Assembly: GCA_029248755.1 (NCBI GenBank)
Contig: JAQWIR010000040.1
Span: 1 to 55,226 of the forward strand
DNA: 55,226 nucleotides
Reading direction: 5' to 3'
Source: Porticoccaceae bacterium
GTDB taxonomy: Bacteria > Pseudomonadota > Gammaproteobacteria > Pseudomonadales > Porticoccaceae
Below, in pieces: positions 40,850 to 50,230 of this stretch. The translations under genes and the position numbers were made by a program. How positions within the stretch are numbered: the stretch's first letter is position 1; every line of letters begins with the position of its first letter. A model generated the notes under the pieces. The model searched no databases. It saw only the letters and a list, made by a program, of their open reading frames with translations, and had not been told where the DNA came from.

Positions 40850-41872
40850 CTAGTGTGAAAGGGATAAGCGTTTTTCTAAAATACTCACCAGGGCATCAAT
40901 ATGCACTGGGTCATCATTTAAACAGGGAATATAATGGAAATGCTCACCGCCACTCTCAATAAAGCTCTCGCGGGCTTCCATATTAATTTCCTCAATAGTC
41001 TCAAGGCAATCAGAAGAAAACCCAGGGCAGATAACCGCCACATGCTTAACCCCATCCTCTGGCAACTGCTCCAAAGTTTTATCAGTATAGGGTTGCAGCC
41101 AAGGTTCGCGACCAAAGCGCGACTGAAATGTCGTCATCACTTGGCTTTCATCAAAGCCAAGCTTCTCGCGTACCAAACGCGTGGTCTGATGGCAAAAACA
41201 ATGATAAGGATCGCCATTTTTAAGATAGCGCTCCGGCGTACCATGATAAGAAAAAACAAACTTATCCGGCTGACCATGCTGTTCAATATGACGCTTTATA
41301 GTTGTACAAAGTGCGTCCAAATAGCCCTCAGATTTATGGTAGCCATTAATAAACTGCAACTCAGGTACCCAGCGTAGTTTAGTAAATGTTTTAGCGATAG
41401 CATCAAAGGTAGAACCCGTCGTTGCCCCAGCATACTGCGGGTACAAAGGTAACACGATAATATCGCGCACATTTTGATCGGTTAACTGCTTAATCGCCGA
41501 TGCCATCGACGGGTTGCCATAGCGCATCCCCAGTACCACCGGAATATCACCGTATTTTTCCGCAAGACGTTGCTTAACCGCCTCTACCTGCCCCTGACTG
41601 TAAAGCATTAATGGCGAACCCGCCTCAGTCCATACCGATTGATATAATTTAGCCGAACGCCGCGGGCGAATACGCAAAATAATAAGGTTTAAAATCATCC
41701 ACCACAGCAGTCGCGGTATCTCAACCACCCGCGGATCGCTTAAAAATTCCTTTAAATAGCGTCTAAGTTCAGCGGGTCTAGGCGCATCTGGCGTTCCCAG
41801 ATTACACAATAAAATACCCTGACGCGGAGACGCACCCTCATGGTCATAGTCAGTTTGACCAATATATTTCAT
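40850..41872 (-). CDS. hemH: Ferrochelatase
   Basis: A 340-residue enzyme inserting Fe2+ into protoporphyrin IX, the last heme step, complementing hemA elsewhere in the window. GILLCNLGTPDAPRP opens the domain, VLPLYPQYAGATTGSTFD and FSYHGTPERYLKNGDPYHCF (with the metal-site His) are diagnostic, and ICPGFSSDCLETIEEI follows. I use the ATG at 41872, with GGAG 6 nt upstream, rather than the TTG at 41884. It is separated from proA by 114 bp. Confidence 0.95.
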   Translation of the reverse strand: MKYIGQTDYDHEGASPRQGILLCNLGTPDAPRPAELRRYLKEFLSDPRVVEIPRLLWWMILNLIILRIRPRRSAKLYQSVWTEAGSPLMLYSQGQVEAVKQRLAEKYGDIPVVLGMRYGNPSMASAIKQLTDQNVRDIIVLPLYPQYAGATTGSTFDAIAKTFTKLRWVPELQFINGYHKSEGYLDALCTTIKRHIEQHGQPDKFVFSYHGTPERYLKNGDPYHCFCHQTTRLVREKLGFDESQVMTTFQSRFGREPWLQPYTDKTLEQLPEDGVKHVAVICPGFSSDCLETIEEINMEARESFIESGGEHFHYIPCLNDDPVHIDALVSILEKRLSLSH

Positions 41873-42062
41873 GTATTGCTCCAAAAATTTAGCGATTTAG
41901 CGATCAATAACCACAACCATAAAGCACTCAGTTGCTATCAACAACCATTGATATGCCGATTATACGCCACATCTTAAATTTAGGACTCTTAGTTTCAAAA
42001 TGAACGATTTTAAAATAAATAACAGCAAAATCCACTTGAACAAATCTGCATAGTATTAGATA

Positions 42063-42078
42063 CTGTATAAATAAACAG
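42063..42078 (+). promoter_or_regulatory. LexA operator (SOS box) of umuDC
   Basis: CTGTATAAATAAACAG is a full CTGT-N8-ACAG match with an AT-rich centre, and flanking bases extend the symmetry (GATA before, TATC after). It contains a -10-like TATAAA and sits 34 bp upstream of umuD, the expected place for LexA repression. Confidence 0.9.
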
Positions 42079-42111
42079 TATCTAAGCTAATAATAACACC
42101 TCGAGATTCCT

Positions 42112-42561
42112 ATGAACCTATCACTACTAGGCCGCAGTCATGCCCTCGCATGGATCAAATCACACTGCCTTAAAATACCCCTATTTAGCGAAGCCGTATC
42201 CGCAGGCTTCCCCTCACCAGCCCAAGACTACATCGAAAAAACCCTTGATTTAAACGAGCTCTGTATCAAGCGACCTGCCGCCACCTTCTTTGTGCGAGTC
42301 GAAGGTGACTCAATGATTCAAGCAGGTATCTATGCCGGCGATATTCTAGTGGTTGATCGTTCAGTGACCGCCGAACACAGGGATACAGTTATCGTCGCCA
42401 TTCATGGTGAAATGACCGTTAAAGAACTAGAGTTGCGCCCAAAAGTACGCCTAGTGCCACGCAACCCAGACTATCCTGTGATAGAAATCCCCGAAGGCAC
42501 AGCACTGGATATCTTTGGCGTGGTTACTAATGTTATCCGCAATATACGCCATAAAGCCTAA
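42112..42561 (+). CDS. umuD: UmuD, SOS mutagenesis protein
   Basis: A 149-residue LexA-like S24 protease domain protein. The autocleavage site is visible as AGFPSP (Ala-Gly bond near residues 31-32), the catalytic Ser is in RVEGDSMIQAGI near residue 67, and the Lys in EMTVKELELRP near residue 104. RecA-stimulated self-cleavage would give UmuD', the Pol V subunit. It is 6 bp upstream of umuC under a LexA box. Confidence 0.95.
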   Translation: MNLSLLGRSHALAWIKSHCLKIPLFSEAVSAGFPSPAQDYIEKTLDLNELCIKRPAATFFVRVEGDSMIQAGIYAGDILVVDRSVTAEHRDTVIVAIHGEMTVKELELRPKVRLVPRNPDYPVIEIPEGTALDIFGVVTNVIRNIRHKA

Positions 42562-42567
42562 GCTAAA

Positions 42568-43839
42568 ATGACCCCTATTTTTGCCCTAGTAGACTGCAAT
42601 AACTTTTATGCCAGTTGCGAGAAATTATTCCGTCCCGATTTAGCCCATACCCCAGTGGTTGTATTATCCAACAACGATGGTTGTGTAGTGGCGCGCTCCA
42701 AAGAAGCCAAAGCCCTAGGTATAAAAATGGGCATTCCAATCTTTAAAATAAAGCAACAGATTCAGCAGCATGGCATCCAAGTATTCTCCTCAAATTACAG
42801 TCTATATGCCGATATGAGTGACCGCGTGATGCGAACCCTAGAAGATATGGCACCAAGGGTTGAGATTTATTCCATTGATGAAGCATTCTTAGACCTTACC
42901 GGCATTCAGTCGGCTGTATCACTGATTGATTTTGGCCGGCAAGTAAAACACACCATTGATCGCTGGATAGGCATTACCGTCTGTGTCGGAATAGGGCCCA
43001 CCAAAACCCTCGCCAAGCTCGCCAATCACGCCGCCAAAAAATATACAGCAACCCAAGGCGTAGTCGATTTAACTGACCGCAAAAGACAGCGCAAACTATT
43101 AGCCCTAACCCCAGTGCAAGATATTTGGGGTGTGGGGCGCAGATTGTCAGCGCGCCTGCAAGCCATGGGGATACATACAGCACTTGATCTAGCTGATACC
43201 TCAGCCAAATCAATACGTCAGCATTTTTCTGTAGTATTAGAGCGCACCCAAAGAGAGCTCAATGGCGAACCCTGTATCCAACTAGAGCAAATACCGCCTA
43301 CCAAAAAGCAGATTATCTGCAGTCGCTCCTTTGGAGCCAGAGTCACTAGCCGTATACAGATGGGCCAAGCCCTGTGCGAGCATGTCACGCGAGCCGCAGA
43401 AAAGTTGCGCAAAGAACAACAACAGACCAAGCTATTAACAGTGTTTATTCGCACCAGCCCCTATCAAAATAATACACCCCAATATAGCAACGCCCTGAGT
43501 GCACAACTATCACGCCCCAGTGACGATACCCGCGACCTTATTCAGTTATCCATGAGCCTGCTCGATCAACTATGGCGCGACGGCTACCACTACGCAAAAG
43601 CCGGTGTTGTACTCTCGGATTTCTATGATATTGGCACCTATCAAGCAGAGTTATTTGATCAGCCTTCAACCCATACAAACAGCCGCCAACTAATGAATGT
43701 AGTCGATACAATAAATCACAGTGGTCGAGGTCAAGTATTCTTTGCCAGACAAGGCGTAAAAAAAAGCTGGGCAATGAAACGCGAGCATTTATCACCAGCC
43801 TATACAACTCGTTGGAATGGGTTAATACAAGTGAATTAA
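42568..43839 (+). CDS. umuC: UmuC, catalytic subunit of DNA polymerase V
   Basis: A 423-residue Y-family translesion DNA polymerase. Catalytic carboxylates are in FALVDCNNFYASCEKLFRP and IYSIDEAFLDLT. GIGPTKTLAKLANHAAKK is the palm/thumb motif, and VWGVGRR-type HhH is present as DIWGVGRRLSARLQAMG. The little-finger region and UmuC C-terminal domain (QVFFARQGVKKSWAMKRE) complete the normal length. An 8-bp inverted repeat (43826-43849) overlaps the stop but lacks a T-run. Confidence 0.96.
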   Translation: MTPIFALVDCNNFYASCEKLFRPDLAHTPVVVLSNNDGCVVARSKEAKALGIKMGIPIFKIKQQIQQHGIQVFSSNYSLYADMSDRVMRTLEDMAPRVEIYSIDEAFLDLTGIQSAVSLIDFGRQVKHTIDRWIGITVCVGIGPTKTLAKLANHAAKKYTATQGVVDLTDRKRQRKLLALTPVQDIWGVGRRLSARLQAMGIHTALDLADTSAKSIRQHFSVVLERTQRELNGEPCIQLEQIPPTKKQIICSRSFGARVTSRIQMGQALCEHVTRAAEKLRKEQQQTKLLTVFIRTSPYQNNTPQYSNALSAQLSRPSDDTRDLIQLSMSLLDQLWRDGYHYAKAGVVLSDFYDIGTYQAELFDQPSTHTNSRQLMNVVDTINHSGRGQVFFARQGVKKSWAMKREHLSPAYTTRWNGLIQVN

Positions 43840-44388
43840 GGCACTTGTAACATCAGCAAAAAAACATAAATAATAGTAAAAAATTATTTTTTAGCTAAAA
43901 ATAGCTCAAGCCTAGAGCCAGCAAAACATAGAGCAAAAAAACGCCGTAGCCCAGTCAATTCAATAAAGAATAGATTACACCAATCGACAGCAAAATAATG
44001 GAAAGTCCAAAAATGCTTTGCTACTTTTTAGGAAGTAAAGTTTGATTGTAGCGCCCCAAAAAGTTTACTAAACAGGAGAAGGACTTCCAGAATTGTAATC
44101 TAGGGCAAAAGTTAAATTGGAAGGGATGCCAATGTGTTTAACTGATCAAAGTACATTTAATGGGATATTATTTCTAATATCCACCTATAGGCCCTGTTTA
44201 TCGCGTGGCCAGACTTTGTCTTTATCTACCCAAAACCCTTTCTATTTTGCCGTTGACCTCTGCTTATTTGAGTGTTTAGCCGGTAGCAATCCAACGTAAA
44301 TCACGCAGTAGCAACGCTCGAATAGCAAGGCCCTGCTCCATCCATATTGCATGGCCTGAAAAGGCATATTTGATAGAGGTATCTCACC
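43840..44388. other. 549-bp AT-rich intergenic region upstream of the giant protein
   Basis: No convincing gene is seen between umuC and the giant protein. The first 300 bp are very A-rich. GGATATTA-TTTC-TAATATCC forms a perfect 8-bp hairpin at 44163-44182. A 60-codon open frame at 44117-44299 has no ribosome-binding site or recognisable family. The stretch 44183-44388 is less AT-rich and contains protein-like stop-interrupted reading on the minus strand, so it may be decayed sequence. Any promoter of the giant gene must lie here, but none stands out. Confidence 0.4.
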
Positions 44389-47300
44389 ATGGAAAATATT
44401 AACGCACATTTAACTTCAAGACTTACATTAATACGATATCTATTGGCCCCTTTGGTTTTAGCTTTAAGCTTTAGTGTTACAGCTGAAAACAAAGATCAAT
44501 CGGAGGTGAACGACCGATGGGAATCATCAGCATTGAATACACGTTATGGAGATAATCCACGTTATGCTTTTGAGGTTAAAAATTCGGCTATTATAGATAT
44601 GAGGCTTGAAAACAAGACATTTTGTGGAGGAGGTGCTGGGGCGGACCCCTACCTAATTCTACTAAATGAGTCAGGTGACGCACTTGGAAAAAATGATGAC
44701 TGGGATGCGGATAATGTACCTAATGATAAAGTAACAAACTGCTATTTAAATTCAAGAATTATTAGATATTTACCAAAAGGCAATTACATATTGGTTGCTG
44801 CGACATATCGTTCGGGGGATAGTGGTGATTTTGTAGCTAGCATTAGGGGCCCCAGAAATAGCATTTCAGCGTTACAATCTGAGGCTGAGCAATTTTCATG
44901 CACAGAATCATGGAATGAGTCTGGCGGTAAAAGCATAGGAAGTGAAAAAAATCCAAAATTCAAATTTCATCTTAATGAAAAAGCACAAGTAAAAATCGAT
45001 CTAACATCCTCAGCAGATACTTATTTATATCTGTATTCAGATAGCTCAGAATATCCGTCTTTACAAAATCCAATAAAAGATGATGATGGTGGTCAGGGTT
45101 ACAACTCACGAATAAATCAAGAGTTGGACATTGGAAGCTACACAGTGATTGCGGCAACTTACTGGTTTGGCGTCAGTGCTAATTTTGATTTATCAGTTAC
45201 GTCAAAGGAATCTATTGAATTAAGATGCGAAGAAGAACAGAAGGCTCAGGATGCTTTTACTGCTGGCGATGACCGAACTATACAATATGAACCTAATGGT
45301 TCTTATACCCAGCAGGCCACAGGTGGAAAAGGAAATGGGGAAATAACTTATAACAGTTCTAACCAGGAGTTTAGCGTCGATGCCAATGGTGAGGTAATTT
45401 ACCAGAATGCAGGAACAACCACAATTACAGCAACCATTGAAGGTGATAATCAATACCTGGGGGGAAGTGACCAATACGTGCTCACTGTAGAGCCAGCACC
45501 CCAAGCGAATTTCGATTTGGGTGATGATCACACTGTAGAGTATAGTCATGATGGCAAATTGACCCGACAGGCTTCTGGCGGTAGTGGTGTTGGACAAATA
45601 AGTTACAGCAGTTCAGCTCCAAGTATTGCAACAGTTAACAATAATGGAGTAGTTACATTTAAAAATGCAGGTGTTGTAGCTATTACAGCTACAAAAGCAG
45701 CCAGTCAAAATTACCTTTCAGCCCAAGACTCGTTCAAATTAGAGATTTCAAAAAGTCAAGAGCGCATTAGTTTTGGTTCAAGCGGAACTGACAATGTTAA
45801 AGTTACAACTTCTCGCTCGTCTTTCACGAGAAAAATTGCAACACCTAATCGCCATGTTACTTACCGCATTTATCGTGAACAACCGTCCGCAGCACTTTTT
45901 TCAATGGATAATGTCAGTAAGGGTAAGGTCTCTTTTAATAATGCTACTGGCCGGATCATGGTTTGTGCTCACTCATTAGACAGTCATAAATATGTGAATT
46001 CAAGTGCTTGTTATAACTTATATGTAGAAAAGCGGCATAGGGAAAACTTTGAGTTCAAAGGGAGCCCCGAAATTAACTGGAATAGCGATGATAAACCCAT
46101 AACCAAAACAATAATAGATTGGCCTAGTGTAGTTTATTCTGTGGATAGATCAGATCTTGCAACTGTAGACAACAAAGGAATGGTAACAATAACAAATCCT
46201 AAACAAGCTGAAGGTCAAGTGATTAAAGTTACAGCACAGAAGCAGGAAGATATGAATTATAAAATGTCAACCGCAAGCTATAACATAAATGTGCTAGTTG
46301 AAGCTAAAGACTCGGATCGCGAAAATGCTAACACTACATTGCCGGATTGGGCTTATACCCAGACTAACTATACAATCACTAAATTTAGTGATGAAAAGCC
46401 ATTTATAATTAACCAAGTGTTTAAGGGGATAGAAGAACAATTCAAAAACAATTCCGGAATAATAAGTTACACGCTAAAAAACGGCGAGAGCATTAAACTT
46501 GATAAAGATGGAAGAGTTGAAATAAAAACCTCTGGAACAAGCATAGTTGAAATAGCTAGAGGCTTGGGTGCTAATAGTTCAGTCACAATAAGGGTGGATA
46601 TTCTTGATTCCAATGATAAATTCACATTTAACGATGATGCTAAGGTAAATATTAGTGATAAAACTTATAAGATTAAATGGCATCCTGGTCACGCCACAAA
46701 TAAACAAATTTCACTTTACTACTCACTCCGGAAACTTGAAACGTACAGTGATCATTATTTCCATAGGTATTATCATTACTGGCAATTGCTGCCTATAAAG
46801 GGGGCAGAAAATATAGCTGCTAAGCAGGGTGAATTTACCTGGGACACATCAAAAATCCCAGAGGGTGAATACTATATTGTTGCCAAATATCAAAAATATT
46901 CCCGTGAGTACTTCAAAAATCACTCATGGGGCAAAGATATTAAAGATAGTTTGGGGATTGTTGCCGAGAATTCTAATAAGTTGATTGTTGAACATGATCA
47001 TGGTTTTGCCAAAGATTGTTCAAAATTATTTAACGATCCCTATTACACTGATGGTGAAGAAACGCGAAGTTCTCTTTATAATAGTAGAAATTTATGTGAA
47101 TCAGAGAGGGGATTTGCTTACATACATCCAGATGATGGACGAATTGTTACTTGGAATCAAAAGGTCCCATATACTTCTGTCCCTGGTGTTTTGAGGGAAG
47201 GAAACTATGGTTACAAAAAGATTTACCCATACAGCCGCTATGGTTATGTTGCCTTTAAAATAGAGGGCGGTAATAGCCAAATAAAAGCTTGGGGTCATTC

Positions 47301-50013
47301 TAATTATTCAGAAAATATTAAGGGTGAAATTACAGCAATAGAGGCCATATACTTCAGCAACTACTACAGGAGCCCCCGAGCATTAGGTCTTATGCTAAGA
47401 ATGAAAGATGGCACTGCTCGAGCTGTTGGTAGTTGCCTACCACCATTAACTTGTAAGGTTCAGAATATAAATAAACCAGTTATTGGTGTTGATGCAGCAA
47501 GACCCATTGATCCCAAAACTGAGTACTATGGTGTGAACGGTTTTACAAAGCACTACGAAAATAGAGAACTATTTATTAGTGTAAAAGACAATGGTCATGC
47601 CAGTATTTACGATGCAACTGCTTCAAAGACGAAAGTGCAGTGGACCGGTTTTTCTGATTTTGGCCCTGAGGTAAAAATATTTGGCAATGGACGCACAGGT
47701 ATGGTTGCGCTCAAGCGTCACAGGGAATTCCAATCTATAACTTTTAGTGACCCCTGGCTGACTTACACAGATGGTGTTACGTCTGTTTTTTCGGATAGAC
47801 AACAAGAAAAAATACTTCCAGGGTCTGGTAATAAGGATGTTACTAAGATTTATTCTAATGCTGCAGCCTATGCAGCTTTAAGAAGTGATGGTTCTATTAT
47901 TACTTTTGGTAATAAAATGTGCGGAGCTGGCTCCGATTCCCCAAATCCATCAGAGACGGGTTTTGTAGCCATATACTCAAATCACTGTGGTTTTGTTGCA
48001 GTTAAAGCTAATGGTGAAATGACGTATTGGGGGGATTTTTCATATGATGAGTACTACGAAGGATTTCGTGAGCATGTCGATAATGGTGGCGAGGTTCACA
48101 GCTATGATGTTGACCTCCTTGCAATGCACCGGCAGAGTACTTCGCCAAAAAAATTAGCATTTGTTGACGCTGTAGATGAGAAATATAAAGTGCTAAACCC
48201 TGTATCTGTTGAATTGTTGTCAGATGGACAGGTGAAGGTTGATTGGACTGTTTTTCAAAATACCATAAAAAATATCTATCACGATGGTAATATCCTTTAC
48301 TCAAGCAAATCATTTGCTAATTTAGAGCCAGACCTATTTAGTGCAAATGTAGAGGGTTTTTCTCCTCGATTTACACCTGATGATAATCCATACCTATTTT
48401 TAGGCGATCTTGATTTAAATAAAACCTACTATCTGACCATGGTACTTTTGGATGCATCAGGTAAAACTGTTGCCTATACAAGAGAGTCGAAAATATCTGT
48501 GCCTAGTCTGATATTTACCGGTGATAAAAAGGCTGATCAAAGCTATGATATTAGCTGGAACTCTGAATCATTGAGTAATAATAAAATTAGCCTGTTTTAT
48601 GGTCACAATAATCGTCCAAATGGCGGAATTAAAATCGCTGATAATTTAGTAGCTAAGAGTGGGACTTTTACGTGGAACACTGCTAATTTACCTGAGGGAA
48701 ATTATTATATTTATGCCCAGTTAGATGATGTTGATCAGACAAAATATTACAGTCAAAAACCTGTAGTTATAGACCATGAACATAATATTTCGGACTGTTC
48801 ATCTTGGTATAGTTTTCCAGGAGGCAAGAACAATAGCCATATAGGTTGGTGTGAGAATATTGTAGAACTTAATGATACCGGTGAAATCAACTTTATAGCC
48901 TCCAATGTTACTCCATTTGAAAATAATTCTTCAGGTGCTGTATATAAATCAATATTGCAAGGTGCAACAGGTTATTCAGTAGAAACCGATAAATTTGTCC
49001 AGTGGGGTGATTATAAAGGCTCAAATCCTTCAACTAAATATGGAAATTTTGAAAGCGTTACTTCAAATAGTGATTCCTTTGCTGGATTAGATGAAAATGG
49101 CGCCATAACAGTTTGGGGCAATACCGACTTTGGAGGTAGTCCTGATGATGCCCCAAATGATCAGGGTTACACAGCCATAGCTTCTACAGGATTTGCCTTT
49201 GCTGCCTTGAAAGACGATGGAATCACCTCTTGGGGTTGGAATATAGGCTCGGCAGAGGGGTTTAAAACCCTTAAAGGTAATAATTTTACGCAGATATATT
49301 CTAACAATAATACCTTTGCTGCAATGGATGATGATGGAAAAATTACCACTTGGGGAGGCCCTTTAAATCATGGTAATGGTGATGGTCCAGCAGATGGTGG
49401 TTATATTGCAATAGCCTCCAGTGACGCAGGCTTTACTGCAATTAAAGCCGATGGATCTACAATTTTTTGGGGTAATGACTTTTTCATTGGTGGTAAATTT
49501 GTTCGACCTTTGGAAAAATATGAGGACAATGTTGAAATATTCGCCAATGATAATGCATTTGCGGCCTTGTCTAGTGAGGGTCAAATTAGTATCTGGGGGT
49601 CCTCGTTAAGCGGTGGCTCTTGGTTATTAGCAGCTTCAGAGGATTCATCAGGTATACATAGTGAGCCTTCAATTAAAAAAGGCTTTCAATCAATAGCGGC
49701 TACTGAAAGTGCATTCGCAGCGCTTAATCATGATGGTTCAATTTTATCTTGGGGAAATTGTTCTGATACTAACTGTGACGGCTTGGAGCCAACACAGGGT
49801 GTGTTCACCAAAATTTATTCAAATGCTAAGGCTTTTGCGGCTCTAGATAAGGATGGATTTATTAAGTCTTGGGGAGATGAGGATTGCGGAGGTGGAGGTT
49901 TTGGCGCACCAGACGATGGCGATGGTGGCTATATCTCAATTTATTCCGGTAGGTGCACCTTTATTGCCTACAAGGCAGATGGTTCCACAAAAATTTGGGG
50001 TAAGGTTGATTAA
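44389..50013 (+). CDS. Giant secreted multidomain protein with Ig-like and RCC1-like repeats
   Basis: An 1874-residue secreted protein of unknown function. A signal peptide is cleaved near SVTA-EN (residue 32). Two PPC-like domains follow (about 38-158 and 170-271), each with DxYL, a Gly/Asp turn, NSRI and GxYxxxAATY. About five Ig-like (BID_2-type) domains span 283-740. A module at about 744-866 (TYKIKWHPG, GEFTWDTSKIPEGEYYIVA) leads via VEHDH and DCS into a first, degenerate RCC1-like propeller (about 870-1248). A fibronectin-like segment lies at about 1258-1375. A second copy of the module (SYDISWNS, GTFTWNTANLPEGNYYIYA, IDHEH, DCS) leads into a second propeller with eight clear FAALxxDGxIxxWG repeats (about 1535-1874). 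No C-terminal sorting signal, transmembrane anchor or catalytic motif is visible. It ends before a strong terminator, so it is probably monocistronic. Confidence 0.9.
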   Translation: MENINAHLTSRLTLIRYLLAPLVLALSFSVTAENKDQSEVNDRWESSALNTRYGDNPRYAFEVKNSAIIDMRLENKTFCGGGAGADPYLILLNESGDALGKNDDWDADNVPNDKVTNCYLNSRIIRYLPKGNYILVAATYRSGDSGDFVASIRGPRNSISALQSEAEQFSCTESWNESGGKSIGSEKNPKFKFHLNEKAQVKIDLTSSADTYLYLYSDSSEYPSLQNPIKDDDGGQGYNSRINQELDIGSYTVIAATYWFGVSANFDLSVTSKESIELRCEEEQKAQDAFTAGDDRTIQYEPNGSYTQQATGGKGNGEITYNSSNQEFSVDANGEVIYQNAGTTTITATIEGDNQYLGGSDQYVLTVEPAPQANFDLGDDHTVEYSHDGKLTRQASGGSGVGQISYSSSAPSIATVNNNGVVTFKNAGVVAITATKAASQNYLSAQDSFKLEISKSQERISFGSSGTDNVKVTTSRSSFTRKIATPNRHVTYRIYREQPSAALFSMDNVSKGKVSFNNATGRIMVCAHSLDSHKYVNSSACYNLYVEKRHRENFEFKGSPEINWNSDDKPITKTIIDWPSVVYSVDRSDLATVDNKGMVTITNPKQAEGQVIKVTAQKQEDMNYKMSTASYNINVLVEAKDSDRENANTTLPDWAYTQTNYTITKFSDEKPFIINQVFKGIEEQFKNNSGIISYTLKNGESIKLDKDGRVEIKTSGTSIVEIARGLGANSSVTIRVDILDSNDKFTFNDDAKVNISDKTYKIKWHPGHATNKQISLYYSLRKLETYSDHYFHRYYHYWQLLPIKGAENIAAKQGEFTWDTSKIPEGEYYIVAKYQKYSREYFKNHSWGKDIKDSLGIVAENSNKLIVEHDHGFAKDCSKLFNDPYYTDGEETRSSLYNSRNLCESERGFAYIHPDDGRIVTWNQKVPYTSVPGVLREGNYGYKKIYPYSRYGYVAFKIEGGNSQIKAWGHSNYSENIKGEITAIEAIYFSNYYRSPRALGLMLRMKDGTARAVGSCLPPLTCKVQNINKPVIGVDAARPIDPKTEYYGVNGFTKHYENRELFISVKDNGHASIYDATASKTKVQWTGFSDFGPEVKIFGNGRTGMVALKRHREFQSITFSDPWLTYTDGVTSVFSDRQQEKILPGSGNKDVTKIYSNAAAYAALRSDGSIITFGNKMCGAGSDSPNPSETGFVAIYSNHCGFVAVKANGEMTYWGDFSYDEYYEGFREHVDNGGEVHSYDVDLLAMHRQSTSPKKLAFVDAVDEKYKVLNPVSVELLSDGQVKVDWTVFQNTIKNIYHDGNILYSSKSFANLEPDLFSANVEGFSPRFTPDDNPYLFLGDLDLNKTYYLTMVLLDASGKTVAYTRESKISVPSLIFTGDKKADQSYDISWNSESLSNNKISLFYGHNNRPNGGIKIADNLVAKSGTFTWNTANLPEGNYYIYAQLDDVDQTKYYSQKPVVIDHEHNISDCSSWYSFPGGKNNSHIGWCENIVELNDTGEINFIASNVTPFENNSSGAVYKSILQGATGYSVETDKFVQWGDYKGSNPSTKYGNFESVTSNSDSFAGLDENGAITVWGNTDFGGSPDDAPNDQGYTAIASTGFAFAALKDDGITSWGWNIGSAEGFKTLKGNNFTQIYSNNNTFAAMDDDGKITTWGGPLNHGNGDGPADGGYIAIASSDAGFTAIKADGSTIFWGNDFFIGGKFVRPLEKYEDNVEIFANDNAFAALSSEGQISIWGSSLSGGSWLLAASEDSSGIHSEPSIKKGFQSIAATESAFAALNHDGSILSWGNCSDTNCDGLEPTQGVFTKIYSNAKAFAALDKDGFIKSWGDEDCGGGGFGAPDDGDGGYISIYSGRCTFIAYKADGSTKIWGKVD

Positions 50014-50092
50014 AACTACCAAAGCCATGCTGAAAAATACTACAAGCAACTTTTATGAGTATTTTTAGAGCTGAAGTTGGCAGAAGCGTTAT

Positions 50093-50120
50093 AGGGCGAT
50101 CACTAGGTCGCCCTTTTTTA
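50093..50120 (+). terminator. Intrinsic terminator after the giant protein
   Basis: AGGGCGA (50093-50099) pairs with TCGCCCT (50108-50114) around an 8-nt loop and is followed directly by a T-run. It lies about 80 bp after the stop and upstream of prfC. Confidence 0.85.
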
Positions 50121-50230
50121 TTTTAAAAGGAAACTTTGCGCTAGTTTTACCCCCCTTGTTTAATGATTAGCTGAAACCCTTTTGCGCCGAGGGTATAATG
50201 CGCGGCTTTTAACCTTTGTGAATAATCTAC

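Noticed and set aside
40934-41377. 147-codon open frame on the plus strand
   Set aside because: It lies wholly antisense to hemH, whose protein family match is unambiguous. It has no family resemblance or ribosome-binding site.
43826-43849. 8-bp inverted repeat overlapping the umuC stop as a terminator
   Set aside because: No T-run follows on either strand, so it does not meet the form of an intrinsic terminator.
44117-44299. 60-codon open frame upstream of the giant gene
   Set aside because: No ribosome-binding site and no recognisable family. Kept only as part of the intergenic description.
44183-44388. Protein-like fragments on the minus strand (for example AIWMEQGLAIRALLLRDLRW and DKDKVWPRDKQGL)
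   Set aside because: They are in different frames, broken by stops, and I cannot tie them to a known family. They could be chance or a dispersed repeat.
45220-45597. 125-codon open frame on the minus strand
   Set aside because: It is antisense to the Ig-like repeats of the giant protein and its hydrophobic look comes from the complement of the repeat codons.
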